64,000 nt of DNA from Bradyrhizobium sp. PSBB068 (GCA_016839165.1 CP069300.1:4774001-4838000), one strand, 5' to 3'; counted from the first letter of the stretch, positions 7,991-16,458 are shown. Numbers and translations: made by a program. Notes: generated by a model not told the origin, from the sequence alone.

Positions 7991-9709
7991 ATGCGCCGCC
8001 TGCTCCTGATCCCCTGCCTGCTTGCTGCCATGCTGTCGGCGGCGCCCTGTGTCGCACAGACGCACGCCCAGCTCGGCCCGCTCTGTACGACCGACACAAC
8101 GCCCGCCGATCAGATGATCGACGCCTGTACCAAGATCATCGCGTTGAAGGTGTTTTCCGGTGAGAAGCTCGCGACCATTCATTTCTGGCGTGCGGTCGGC
8201 TGGAACAAGAAGGGCAACTACGCGCAGGTGATTGCGGACGCGACCGAGGCGTTGCGCCTCAAGTCCAGCACTGCCGTCTACAATCTGCGCGGCTCGGCCT
8301 ATTACGACAAGGGCGAGTACGACATCGCGATCGCCGACTTCAACGACGCGCTGCGCCTGGGGCCGAGCGGCATCATCTTCCACAACCGCGGCAACGCCTA
8401 TCGCAGCAAGGGCGACTACGCCAGGGCGATCACCGACTATGATGCCGCGATCAAGGCCGATCCGAGCTCGGCGTTCTCCTATCAGAACCGCGGCGCCTCG
8501 AAGCAGGCGCTCGGCGATCTCGACGGCGCGCTCGCCGACATCAACGAGGCTGTCAGAATCGATCCATCACTGCCGCAGCCGCTGATCCGCCGCGCCGTGA
8601 TCTGGCGCGCCAAGGGCGACATCGCGCGCGCGATCGCGGACACGACGGAAGCGATCCGGCTCGCGAAGGCGAAGGCGCCGGCCAACATCATGACGCCGCC
8701 CGGCAGCGTGCTGATCTCGGCCTATACCCAGCGCGGTCTCGCCTACGAGGCGAAGGGCGACGCTGCGCATGCCAAGGACGACTACGCCGCCGCGCTCGAG
8801 GGCGTCGCCTCCGACGCCGGCAGCAAGGCCAACCAGGCCACCGCGAAGGTGCGGCTCGCGCTGCTCAAGGAGGCCGACGCGGCACCGCGCAAGACCGCAG
8901 CAGCGCCTGCCGCCGAGAGCAGCCCCGCGCCCGCACCGCCGGCGCCGGCCGCGGCAGTTCCGGCAGCCCGCGTGCAGGCCGCAGCGACCGGGCGGCGCGT
9001 CGCACTCGTGATCGGCAACGGCGCCTATGCGCATGTGAAAGCGCTGCCCAATCCGCCCAACGATGCGCGCGCCATCGCCAGGAGCCTGCGCGATATCGGC
9101 TTCACCGTCTCGGAGGGTCTCGATCTCGATCGCGACGCGATGCAGAGGACGATCCATGACTTCCTGCGCGAGGCGACGCGGTCGCAGATCGCCGTGGTCT
9201 ACTATGCCGGCCATGGCGTGCAGGTCGACGGCCGCAACTACCTCGTGCCGGTCGATATCGAGTTCAAGGCGGGTGCACGCATGACCGACGCGATGGTCGA
9301 TATGGATACGATCATGGCCGGTCTCGACGATCAGATCCGCACCAACATCCTGATCCTCGATGCCTGCCGCAACAATCCGATGGCGCCGCAGGTGGCATCC
9401 GCAGGCCCAAGCCGCGGCATCGAGGCCGGCTCCGGTCTTGCCGCGCCCACCTCGCTCGGATCAGGCTCGACGCTCGGCGCCGGCACGCTGATCGCGTACG
9501 CGACCGCGCCGGGCCAGGTCGCGCTCGACGGCGAGGGCGCCAACAGCCCGTTCTCGACGGCGCTGTCGCGCCATGTCGGCACGCCCGGCCTCGAGGTGCA
9601 GCAGATGCTGACGCGGGTCCGAGCCGAGGTCGTCGCCGCGACCAAGGGCAAGCAGGTGCCGTGGTCGAACTCCTCGCTGCTCGGCGAGGTCTATCTGGGG
9701 GAGCAGTGA
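7991..9709 (+). CDS. Secreted TPR-repeat caspase-like (peptidase C14) protein
   Basis: This 572-residue protein starts with a Sec signal peptide (MRRLLLIPCLLAAMLSAAPC, cut near VAQ). About six tetratricopeptide repeats follow (residues about 60-285, e.g. NLRGSAYYDKGEYDIAIADF and NRGNAYRSKGDYARAITDYD), then an Ala/Pro-rich linker (about 295-330). The C-terminal caspase domain begins at RRVALVIGNGAY (about 334). The catalytic dyad is visible: His408 in YYAGHG and Cys459 in DACRNNP. Family members are cysteine peptidases, usually cleaving after a basic residue. The TPRs probably bind a partner in the periplasm. It is divergent from the methyltransferase-like gene, with a 199-base gap that holds no other gene. 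Role unknown. Confidence 0.9.
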   Translation: MRRLLLIPCLLAAMLSAAPCVAQTHAQLGPLCTTDTTPADQMIDACTKIIALKVFSGEKLATIHFWRAVGWNKKGNYAQVIADATEALRLKSSTAVYNLRGSAYYDKGEYDIAIADFNDALRLGPSGIIFHNRGNAYRSKGDYARAITDYDAAIKADPSSAFSYQNRGASKQALGDLDGALADINEAVRIDPSLPQPLIRRAVIWRAKGDIARAIADTTEAIRLAKAKAPANIMTPPGSVLISAYTQRGLAYEAKGDAAHAKDDYAAALEGVASDAGSKANQATAKVRLALLKEADAAPRKTAAAPAAESSPAPAPPAPAAAVPAARVQAAATGRRVALVIGNGAYAHVKALPNPPNDARAIARSLRDIGFTVSEGLDLDRDAMQRTIHDFLREATRSQIAVVYYAGHGVQVDGRNYLVPVDIEFKAGARMTDAMVDMDTIMAGLDDQIRTNILILDACRNNPMAPQVASAGPSRGIEAGSGLAAPTSLGSGSTLGAGTLIAYATAPGQVALDGEGANSPFSTALSRHVGTPGLEVQQMLTRVRAEVVAATKGKQVPWSNSSLLGEVYLGEQ

Positions 9710-9715
9710 AGCCAC

Positions 9716-9786
9716 CCTCCCCCGAAGCGACGAAGCAATCCATTCTGTCCTCGCGGGGACGTGGATCGCTTCGCTCGCAATGACGA
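9716..9786. repeat. Palindromic intergenic repeat
   Basis: GAAGCGACGAAGCAATCCA faces TGGATCGCTTCGCTCGC around a GC-rich centre, forming an imperfect inverted repeat. It lies between two convergent genes and ends CTCGCAATGACG, a common end of this repeat type. It may act as a transcript-end hairpin for both genes. Confidence 0.55.
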
Positions 9787-9797
9787 CCGAGTTGATG

Positions 9798-10916
9798 CTA
9801 TTTGCCCCACACCTCGTTCGCGACCTCGACGGCCAGCCGCAGCTTCGCCCACTGCTCTTCCTCGGACAGGATGTTGCCCTCCTCAGTCGAGGCGAAGCCG
9901 CATTGCGGGGACACCGCGAGCTGCTCGATCGGGGCGAACTTCGCCGCCTCCTCCAGCCGCCGCTTGATGTCGTCCTTCTTCTCGAGCTCGCCGAACTTCG
10001 AGGTGATGACGCCGACCACGACGACCTTGTTGCCCTTGGGCAGGAAGCGCAGCGGCTCGAAGCCGCCGGCGCGGTCGGAATCATATTCGAGGAAGTAGCC
10101 GTCGTAGTTGGTACCGGCCAGCATGGTCTCGGCCACCGGCTCGTAGCCGCCGGAGGAAATCCAGGTCGAGCGGAAATTGCCGCGGCAGACATGCGTCGTG
10201 ATCACCATGTCGGACGGCCGATCGGCGATCGCATAGTTGATGACACGGGCGTAGATCTCCTGCAGTCCATCCGGATTGTCGCCACGGTCGCGCGACTTCT
10301 GCAATTCCTCCGGCGAGCATAGATAGGCCCACACCGTGTCGTCGAATTGCAGGTAGCGGCAACCGGCGTCGTAGAACGCCTTCACCGCCTTGCGATAGGT
10401 CTTGCCGAGGTCCTGATAGAACTCCTCGAGATCGGGATAGACCTCCTTCGAGATCAGCTTGCGGCCGCCGCGAAAGTGCAGCACCGCGGGTGACGGGATC
10501 GTCATCTTCGCCGTGACATGCGCCTGGTCGGCATACTTCTTCAGGAACCCGAAGTGATCGAGCATCGGATGCTGATCGGAGAAATCCAGCTTGCCAATCA
10601 CGCGGATGGCATCGTGCCGGGTCTGTACGCCGGCGAACTGGATGCCCATGTCGGGGTGGAACAGCTCGCAGCCGGTCAGATGGCTGAGGAAGTCGAAGTG
10701 CCACCAGGAGCGGCGGAACTCGCCGTCGGTCGCGAGTTTGAGGCCGACCGAGGCCTGCTTGTGCACGACCTTCTCGATCTCCATGTCCTCGACCTTGCGC
10801 AACTCGTCGGCCGAGATCTCGCCCTTCTCCAGCCTGGCGCGGGCTTCCTTGATCTTCGGCGGCCGCAACAGGCTGCCGACCTCGTCGGCGCGGAACGGAG
10901 GCTTGGTTCGCTGCAT
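9798..10916 (-). CDS. Cobalamin-independent methionine synthase II family protein (MetE C-domain-like)
   Basis: This 372-residue protein corresponds to the catalytic C-terminal half of MetE. It starts FRADEVGSLLRPPKIKEAR, a typical family opening. Likely zinc ligands are in VVITTHVCRGNF (His and Cys) and SPQCGFAS (Cys near the end). ATG 10916 has AGGGAG at good spacing. Stand-alone proteins of this size include short methionine synthases and epoxyalkane:coenzyme M transferases, so the thiol acceptor is uncertain. Only 19 bases separate it from the upstream ATPase gene of a Liv operon on the same strand, which suggests it acts on the imported compound or its methyl group. Confidence 0.85.
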   Translation of the reverse strand: MQRTKPPFRADEVGSLLRPPKIKEARARLEKGEISADELRKVEDMEIEKVVHKQASVGLKLATDGEFRRSWWHFDFLSHLTGCELFHPDMGIQFAGVQTRHDAIRVIGKLDFSDQHPMLDHFGFLKKYADQAHVTAKMTIPSPAVLHFRGGRKLISKEVYPDLEEFYQDLGKTYRKAVKAFYDAGCRYLQFDDTVWAYLCSPEELQKSRDRGDNPDGLQEIYARVINYAIADRPSDMVITTHVCRGNFRSTWISSGGYEPVAETMLAGTNYDGYFLEYDSDRAGGFEPLRFLPKGNKVVVVGVITSKFGELEKKDDIKRRLEEAAKFAPIEQLAVSPQCGFASTEEGNILSEEEQWAKLRLAVEVANEVWGK

Positions 10917-10935
10917 GGTGAACTCCCTGAGGTCG

Positions 10936-11652
10936 TCAGTGTTTCTTGGTCGCGGCAACGCCGAGATGGCGCTCGAGGACGGAGCGATCAGCCTTCAGCG
11001 CGCTGCTTGCGGCGTCGTGCACGATCATGCCGCGTTCCAATATCACAACGCGGTCGGCGAGCCCCAGAATCTTTTGCGCGTTCTGCTCCACGATGATCGA
11101 GCAGATGCCGCCGGAGCGCGTGATGGTTCCGATCGCCTTTAACAATTCCTCAACGATGATCGGCGCCAACCCCTCGGTCGGCTCGTCGAGCAGCAGCACC
11201 TTCGGGTTCAAGGTCAGCGCGCGGCCGATCGCCAGCATCTGCTGCTCGCCGCCGGACAGCTGGTTGCCGAAATTGCTGCGCCGCTCCTTCAGCCGCGGAA
11301 ACATCTCGTACACCCGCGCGACCGTCCACGGCCCTCGCTGCGCCACCGCGGTCATGTTCTCTTCCACCGTCAGCGAACGGAAGATGTTGCGCTCCTGCGG
11401 TACCCAGCCGATCCCGGCGCGGGCGCGCTGATCGGGCCGCAGTGCCGTGATGTCGAGGCCTGCGAGCGCGACGCTGCCGCCGAAACGGCGGGTGATCCCG
11501 ACGATCGAGTTGATCAGCGTGGTCTTGCCGGTGCCGTTGCGGCCGAGCAGCGCAAGCACCTGGCCGTCGGCCAGCGCGAGCGACATGTCGGGCAGCACCA
11601 CCGCCTCGCCGTATCCGGCGCGCAGGCCCTGGATGGAGAGCAGATCAGGCAT
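10936..11652 (-). CDS. livF: Branched-chain amino acid-type ABC transporter ATP-binding protein (LivF)
   Basis: This 238-residue cytoplasmic ATPase subunit has Walker A GRNGTGKTT, signature LSGGEQQMLAIGRAL, Walker B VLLLDEP followed by TEGLAP, and the H-loop region SIIVEQNAQ. The TEGLAP segment and short length mark the LivF type rather than LivG. Its start overlaps the livG stop by 8 bases, so translation is coupled. It energises import of the ligand bound by the SBP at 14426-15604. Confidence 0.92.
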   Translation of the reverse strand: MPDLLSIQGLRAGYGEAVVLPDMSLALADGQVLALLGRNGTGKTTLINSIVGITRRFGGSVALAGLDITALRPDQRARAGIGWVPQERNIFRSLTVEENMTAVAQRGPWTVARVYEMFPRLKERRSNFGNQLSGGEQQMLAIGRALTLNPKVLLLDEPTEGLAPIIVEELLKAIGTITRSGGICSIIVEQNAQKILGLADRVVILERGMIVHDAASSALKADRSVLERHLGVAATKKH

Positions 11653-12397
11653 CGGCGGCCTCGCCGAGATAGACCGCCCTCACCTGCGGATCGCGCGCGA
11701 CCTCGTCGGGCGTACCCTGGGTGAGCAGGCCGCCATTGACCAGGACCGAGATGCGGTCGGCGAACGAGAACACGAGGTCCATGTCGTGCTCGATCAGCAG
11801 CACGGTGACGTCGCGCGGCAATGCCACGACCGCCGCCAGGATATCTTGCCGCTCGCTCTCGGGGACACCGGCCGCCGGCTCGTCGAGCAGCAGCACCCGC
11901 GGCTTGGCAGCAATCGCGACCGCGATCTCGAGCAGGCGCTGCTTGCCGTAGGGCAATGTCGAGGTGAGCTCGGTCATGACGTCGAGCAGATGGAAGCGCG
12001 ACAATATCTCGGCGATCTCGGCGTTGACGTCATCGCGCGTTCCCATCCGCCGCCACCAGTCGCCGCCGCGGCCCATTCGTTCGGAGACCGCAAGCCCGAT
12101 GGTCTCGAGCGGGGTCAGGTCGGGATAGAGCTGGTTGATCTGGAACGTGCGCGACAGCCCGCGCAGAACCCGCTTGTGCACGGAGAGGCCGGTGATGTCG
12201 CTGCCTTCGAGCAGGATGCGGCCGCTGTTCGGCGTCAGCACGCCGGTGAGCTGGTTGATGACGGTGGTCTTGCCGGCGCCGTTCGGCCCGATCAACGCGT
12301 GGCGGGCGCCCTGCATCACCTTCAGCGAGAGATCGCGGGTGACGCGAAGACCGCCAAAGGACTTTTCGAGATTGCGGGTTTCCAGCGCGATCGTCAT
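11645..12397 (-). CDS. livG: Branched-chain amino acid-type ABC transporter ATP-binding protein (LivG)
   Basis: This 250-residue ATPase partner of LivF has Walker A GPNGAGKTT, the Q-loop region SRTFQINQLYPDLTP, a degenerate signature PYGKQRLLEIAVAIA and Walker B VLLLDEPAAG. The LPYGKQR form in place of LSGGQ is usual in LivG. ATGA overlaps with both neighbours show a tightly coupled operon. The gene opens four bases inside the livM end. Confidence 0.92.
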   Translation of the reverse strand: MTIALETRNLEKSFGGLRVTRDLSLKVMQGARHALIGPNGAGKTTVINQLTGVLTPNSGRILLEGSDITGLSVHKRVLRGLSRTFQINQLYPDLTPLETIGLAVSERMGRGGDWWRRMGTRDDVNAEIAEILSRFHLLDVMTELTSTLPYGKQRLLEIAVAIAAKPRVLLLDEPAAGVPESERQDILAAVVALPRDVTVLLIEHDMDLVFSFADRISVLVNGGLLTQGTPDEVARDPQVRAVYLGEAADA

Positions 12398-13425
12398 GAC
12401 GCCTCGTTCTCCGGCACGGCGACGGCGGCCTTGCGACCGGCGAATTGACGGATGATCAGGTTCGGCACGAACAGCACCCAGCGGTGGATCCGTGCGCGGC
12501 CGACCATCACGATCACGACCAGCACGAGGCCGATCCAGAACAGCCAGTATTGCGGGGTGAGGCTCTGAAACAGCTCCTGCAGCATCTTGAACACGACGGC
12601 GCCGATCAGGCCGCCATAGAGATAGCCGGTACCGCCGATCACGAGCACCAGCATCAGGTCGGCGGAGCGCTCGAAAGAAAATACGTCGAGCGAGGCGAGC
12701 GCCGTGGTCTGCGTGAACAGCGCGCCGGCGACCCCGGCATAGAACGCGGCCAGCGTGTAGACAGCGATCAGGCGGCGGTTGACCGGTATGCCGATCGCAG
12801 CCGCGCGCAGCGGATTGTTCCTGATCGCACGCAGCGACAGGCCGAACGGCGAATGCACCACGCGGCGGGCCAGCAGGAACAGGATGAACAGCACGATCAG
12901 CGAGTAGAACAACCCGGTCTTGCCGAACATGTCGAAGGCGAACAGCCCGAGGATCGGCTGCATCTCGATGCCCTGCAGGCCATCGGTGCCGCCGGTGATA
13001 TCAGAGAAGCGCTCAGCGAGCGCTTCCAGCAATAGCGCTATGCCAAGCGTCACCATCAGCCGGGTCAGATCGACGCCGCGGATGACCAGGAAACTGGTCA
13101 GGAAGCCGAGCACCGCCGCAACGAGGCCGGCGGCGACCAGCGCGATGACGGGCTCGCTGATGATGCCGTGCAACGCCAGCAATCCGGCCGAATAGGCGCC
13201 GACGCCGAAGAATGCGGCATGGCCGAGCGAGACGATGCCGGCATAGCCGAGGATCAGGTCGAGCGACAGCGCGAACAGGCCGAGCCGCACGATGTCGGTC
13301 ATGATCAGGTAGCGCGACGGGAACAGGAACGCGCAGGCGAGCGCGAGCCCCCAGAACGCGACCTCGCTGACCCGCCAGCGCGCGCCGGCCATCGCGTGAG
13401 AGGAGACGTCGGATAGCGCGGTCAT
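12394..13425 (-). CDS. livM: Branched-chain amino acid-type ABC transporter permease (LivM)
   Basis: This 343-residue inner-membrane protein has about 8-9 hydrophobic segments. Family landmarks are ILGYAGIVSLGHAAFFGVGAY near residue 60 and the cytoplasmic coupling loop LRAIRNNPLRAAAIGIPVNR near residue 210. The late VIGGTGYLYGGLIGAVVF segment is also typical. It pairs with the LivH permease 7 bases upstream to form the membrane channel. The substrate cannot be fixed from the permease sequence. Confidence 0.92.
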   Translation of the reverse strand: MTALSDVSSHAMAGARWRVSEVAFWGLALACAFLFPSRYLIMTDIVRLGLFALSLDLILGYAGIVSLGHAAFFGVGAYSAGLLALHGIISEPVIALVAAGLVAAVLGFLTSFLVIRGVDLTRLMVTLGIALLLEALAERFSDITGGTDGLQGIEMQPILGLFAFDMFGKTGLFYSLIVLFILFLLARRVVHSPFGLSLRAIRNNPLRAAAIGIPVNRRLIAVYTLAAFYAGVAGALFTQTTALASLDVFSFERSADLMLVLVIGGTGYLYGGLIGAVVFKMLQELFQSLTPQYWLFWIGLVLVVIVMVGRARIHRWVLFVPNLIIRQFAGRKAAVAVPENEAS

Positions 13426-13432
13426 CTCAGCC

Positions 13433-14302
13433 TCACCGCGCCGCGGTGCGGCCGAACAGGCCGTTCGGGCGCCAGAGCAGGATCACGATCATGACCGTAT
13501 AGATCACGAAGGGGCCGACCTTGGGCACATAATATTTGCCGGCGACGTCGGCGATGCCGAGCAGCAGCGATGCGAGGAATGGTCCGGTGATCGAGGAGGA
13601 GCCACCGACCGTCACCACGATCAGGAAGTAGATCATGAATTTCAGCGGGAAATATGGATCGAGCCCGAGGATCTCCGCACTCAGCGCGCCGCCGAGGCCG
13701 GCGAGGCCACAGCCGAAGGCAAAGGTGAACGCAAACACCTGCGGCACGTTGATGCCGAGACCGATCGCGGCGCGCGGATCGTCGACCGCGGCGCGCAGAC
13801 GGCTGCCGAACCGCGTCTTGGCAAGGATCAGCTGCAGCGCCAGCGTGAGCAGGCCGCAGATCACGACGATCATCAGCCGATAACGTCCGATGCCGACGCC
13901 GAACAGATCGATCTGGCCCTCCAGCGCCGCGGGCAATTTGATGAAGACCCGCGACGATCCCATGATGTAGTCGACCGCGGCGACCGACATGAACACCAGA
14001 CCGATCGAGAACAGCACCTGATCGAGATGGCTGCGGCTGTAGAGATGGCGGTACAGCGTGCGCTCCAGCGCGATGCCGATCAGGGCACTGCCGACAAAGG
14101 CGAGCGGCAGCGCGGCGAAAAACGGCCAGCCGGAATTGTTCACCAGCACGGCGCAGATATAGCCGCCGGCCATGGCGAAGGCGCCATGCGCGAGGTTGAC
14201 GAAGTTCATCAGCCCGAGCGTCACCGCAAGCCCGCAGGCCAGCACGAACAGCAGCATGCCGTAAGCGACGCCATCGAACAAATTGGTGAGGATAGAGGCC
14301 AT
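13433..14302 (-). CDS. livH: Branched-chain amino acid-type ABC transporter permease (LivH)
   Basis: This 289-residue inner-membrane protein has the family opening LFDGVAYGMLLFVLACGLAV and the MNFVNLAHGAFAMAGGY segment. The coupling loop RLRAAVDDPRAAIGLGIN is near residue 190, and the late VVTVGGSSSITGPFLASLLL helix is present. ATG 14302 is the first ATG of the frame. A TTG four codons earlier (14314) is also possible, and neither has a strong ribosome site. It is separated from the SBP gene by a hairpin-rich repeat, unlike the other overlapping joints of this operon. Confidence 0.9.
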   Translation of the reverse strand: MASILTNLFDGVAYGMLLFVLACGLAVTLGLMNFVNLAHGAFAMAGGYICAVLVNNSGWPFFAALPLAFVGSALIGIALERTLYRHLYSRSHLDQVLFSIGLVFMSVAAVDYIMGSSRVFIKLPAALEGQIDLFGVGIGRYRLMIVVICGLLTLALQLILAKTRFGSRLRAAVDDPRAAIGLGINVPQVFAFTFAFGCGLAGLGGALSAEILGLDPYFPLKFMIYFLIVVTVGGSSSITGPFLASLLLGIADVAGKYYVPKVGPFVIYTVMIVILLWRPNGLFGRTAAR

Positions 14303-14339
14303 GAATTCAGACAAAGCCCGATGTAAGGGGCAGCGCGCC

Positions 14340-14427
14340 GGCGCTGGTCCCGGAATCTCATTTCAAAAACTTCGAGATCCCGGGTTCGCGCTAAGGCGCG
14401 CCCCGGGATGACGCGCTTTCGCGCGTC
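14340..14427. repeat. Palindromic repeat with hairpin between SBP and livH genes
   Basis: The gap carries two foldable units: CCCGGGTTCGCG paired with CGCGCCCCGGG, and a perfect GACGCGC-TTTC-GCGCGTC stem at 14410-14427 that overlaps the SBP stop codon. There is no T-run, so it is more likely a message-stabilising or attenuating structure than a full terminator. Confidence 0.6.
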
Positions 14428-15604
14428 ACTTCTTGGTCTTGCCGGAATCCTTGACGGCCTCGAAGGTCGCGAACTCGACGTTGTAGAGCTCGCCGTCGAC
14501 CTTCTCGACCTTGCGGATGTAGATGTTCTGCACGATGTCGCGGGTTTCCGGATCGATCGAGATCGGACCGCGCGGGCTCTCCCACTTCATGCCCTTCATG
14601 GCCTCGATCAGCTTGTCGCCGTTCGTATCGCCACCCGTCTTCTTCAGCGCCTCGTAGATCAGATGAATGCCGTCATAGCCGCTGACCGCCATGAAGCCCG
14701 GGCGACTGCCGAACGCCTTCCTGTAGGCGGCAACGAAGTCCTTGTTCATCTGGGACGGATGCGCCGCCGAATAGAGATGCGCGGTCACCGCGCCGAGCGC
14801 GGCATCGCCCATGTTGTTGAGCAGATCGTCGTCCATGACGTCGCCAGGGCCGATCACCTTGATGCCGCTCTTGTCGAGCCCGCGCTCGGCATATTGCTTC
14901 ATGAAGTTGCCGCCCTGCCCGGCCGGCACGAACACGAACATCGCGTCAGGCTTGGAATCCTTCATCCGCTGCAGGAACGGCGCGAAGTCGGGGTTGGCGA
15001 GCGGGACCTTGACCTCTTCCACGATCTCGCCGCCGCCGGCGGTGAAGTGCTGCTTGAAGAAGGTCAGCGCGTCGTTGCCCGGCGCGTAGTCGGAGGTCAG
15101 CGTCGCGACCTTCTTGATGCCGTTCTTGACCGCCCAGTCGCCGATGATCGTGGAGGACTGCGCCAGCGTGAAGCTGGTGCGCACGATATAGGGCGAGCGT
15201 TCGGTGATGATCGAGGTGCCGGCCGCCATCACGACTTCCGGGATCTTGGCTTGCGTTGCCAGCGGCGCCGCGGCCAGCGCCGCGGGCGTCACGCCGAAGC
15301 CGGCGATGAAGCTGACCTTGTCGTTGACGATCAATTCCTGCGCGAGCCGCTTGGTGTTGTCGGGCACCGCGGCGTCATCCTTCAGGATGATCTCGATCTT
15401 CTTGCCGGCGACGGTGTCGCCCTTCTGCTGCATGTAAAGCTTGATCGCATTATCGATCTGCTTGCCGGTCGAAGCCTGGCCGCCGGTCATGGGCAGGATC
15501 AGGCCGATCTTGACGGCATCGTCCGCCCGCGCCGCCACGGCGCACAATCCGGGAAGCGCGGCCGCAGCAGCGCCCCACAACAACATCTTGCGACGATTGA
15601 ACAT
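14426..15604 (-). CDS. Branched-chain amino acid-type ABC transporter substrate-binding protein
   Basis: This 392-residue protein is exported by a twin-arginine-like signal peptide (NRRKMLLWGAAAAALPG, cut near AARA-DD). The mature part begins AVKIGLILPMTGGQASTGKQ, the usual start of HAAT-family type 1 binding proteins, and ends with VQNIYIRKVEKVDGELYN. ATG 15604 has GGAGG seven bases upstream; an in-frame ATG two codons earlier sits on top of that site. It is the first gene of a leftward Liv operon. Its 5' region contains a perfect inverted repeat at 15872-15891 that could be an operator. Ligand unknown. Confidence 0.92.
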   Translation of the reverse strand: MFNRRKMLLWGAAAAALPGLCAVAARADDAVKIGLILPMTGGQASTGKQIDNAIKLYMQQKGDTVAGKKIEIILKDDAAVPDNTKRLAQELIVNDKVSFIAGFGVTPAALAAAPLATQAKIPEVVMAAGTSIITERSPYIVRTSFTLAQSSTIIGDWAVKNGIKKVATLTSDYAPGNDALTFFKQHFTAGGGEIVEEVKVPLANPDFAPFLQRMKDSKPDAMFVFVPAGQGGNFMKQYAERGLDKSGIKVIGPGDVMDDDLLNNMGDAALGAVTAHLYSAAHPSQMNKDFVAAYRKAFGSRPGFMAVSGYDGIHLIYEALKKTGGDTNGDKLIEAMKGMKWESPRGPISIDPETRDIVQNIYIRKVEKVDGELYNVEFATFEAVKDSGKTKK

Positions 15605-15871
15605 CGACATCCCTCCCCCTTCCATTCTTCTGCATCGAGCCGAGTCCCCGGCCCTTGCCTCAACCTTAGCCCCAGCATGTCACAGCCAAGCCGCAGCCCG
15701 ACAAGGCGTCTCCAAGCGCCCCATTGTCAATCGGACGATGGACGGGTGTCGCGCGTGGAGTGATCAGCCCAGCCATAGCTACAAGTATCAGGATACCAGA
15801 ATCGCTCCCCGAAACTCAACGCCCCAACGAGAACCGATCTCGCCCGCTTGGATGGGCCGCGATCTCGCTTC

Positions 15872-15891
15872 ATTTGTACGGTCGTACAAAT
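15872..15891. promoter_or_regulatory. Perfect 9+2+9 inverted repeat, TetR-like operator candidate
   Basis: ATTTGTACGGTCGTACAAAT has two perfect 9-base half sites with a 2-base centre, AT-rich at the ends. The length and symmetry are like operators of dimeric TetR-type repressors. It lies 268 bases before the SBP start (leftward operon) and 81 bases before the lipoprotein start (rightward). No TetR gene is in the window. The rest of the 368-base gap shows no gene. Confidence 0.55.
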
Positions 15892-15972
15892 CAATCGCCA
15901 TTGTCAACAAACAAGCACAATTGCAGCCGAACGGTCGCGCCCAAGATCATCTTCCATAAAGATCAGGGCTGT

Positions 15973-16263
15973 ATGCTGCCGCCAATGCCAAACTTCACAC
16001 GCCACATCCCTGTCCTGACTGCCCTCGCGCTCGCGGCCTGCGCGCTCGCGGGGTGCGGCACCGTGAACCAAAAAGTTTCGGCGGGAATGGCCGACTACAT
16101 TCCGGCCTGGGCCGGCGGCCTGCCCGCCGACGCGCCGCCGCGGCCGGGCACCCCGGAATATGACAAGTTCATGCAGGAACGGGAGCGCAAGCGCCTTATG
16201 CCGGCGGCCGAGCGCGGCGATGATCCCAAGGCGGCGGCGACAACGCAGAGCGCTGCCCACTGA
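15973..16263 (+). CDS. Small lipoprotein of unknown function
   Basis: This 96-residue protein has an N-terminal hydrophobic stretch (VLTALALAACALAGC) ending in the lipobox LAGC, so the Cys at about residue 26 should be lipidated. The mature part is short, polar and proline-rich (PAWAGGLPADAPPRPGTPEY, then KFMQERERKRLMPAAERG) with no recognisable domain. ATG 15973 is chosen because CAGGGC lies just before it; ATG 15985 is possible. Function unknown; probably anchored to a membrane facing the periplasm. Confidence 0.65.
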   Translation: MLPPMPNFTRHIPVLTALALAACALAGCGTVNQKVSAGMADYIPAWAGGLPADAPPRPGTPEYDKFMQERERKRLMPAAERGDDPKAAATTQSAAH

Positions 16264-16271
16264 GCGTCGGC

Positions 16272-16444
16272 CTAATCGAGAGCATCCTCGCGCAGCATTT
16301 CGCCGCGGTAGCCGAACTCCACCATGTAGACGGTGACGTGGTGGGGACGCCGGCAACCGAGCCGCTCAGCACCATGTGGCAATGGCCGAAGAAGATGTGC
16401 CGGATCTGCTCCGGTGCTTCGCGATGATCGATCGGAACGCGGCA
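16272..16444 (-). pseudogene. Decayed C-terminal remnant of a metallophosphoesterase
   Basis: On the minus strand one frame reads VPIDHREAPEQIRH then IFFGHCHMVLSGSVAGVP, which matches the last metal-binding block (GHxH) of calcineurin-like cyclic-nucleotide phosphodiesterases. It is preceded in frame by a TGA. Near 16343 the sense shifts to another frame reading HHVTVYMVEFGYRGEM then LREDALD and a TAG. The gene is therefore frameshifted and lacks its whole N-terminal part. It is wedged between the lipoprotein and purU. Confidence 0.6.
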
Positions 16445-16458
16445 TCATGAAACGCGGA

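Noticed and set aside
6409..8163. A 584-codon open frame on the plus strand
   Set aside because: It is antisense to the methyltransferase-like gene, which has a recognisable nucleotide-binding motif and start, and it runs into the caspase gene.
14408..15763. A 451-codon open frame on the plus strand
   Set aside because: It mirrors the substrate-binding protein gene, whose signal peptide, ribosome site and family motifs are all clear.
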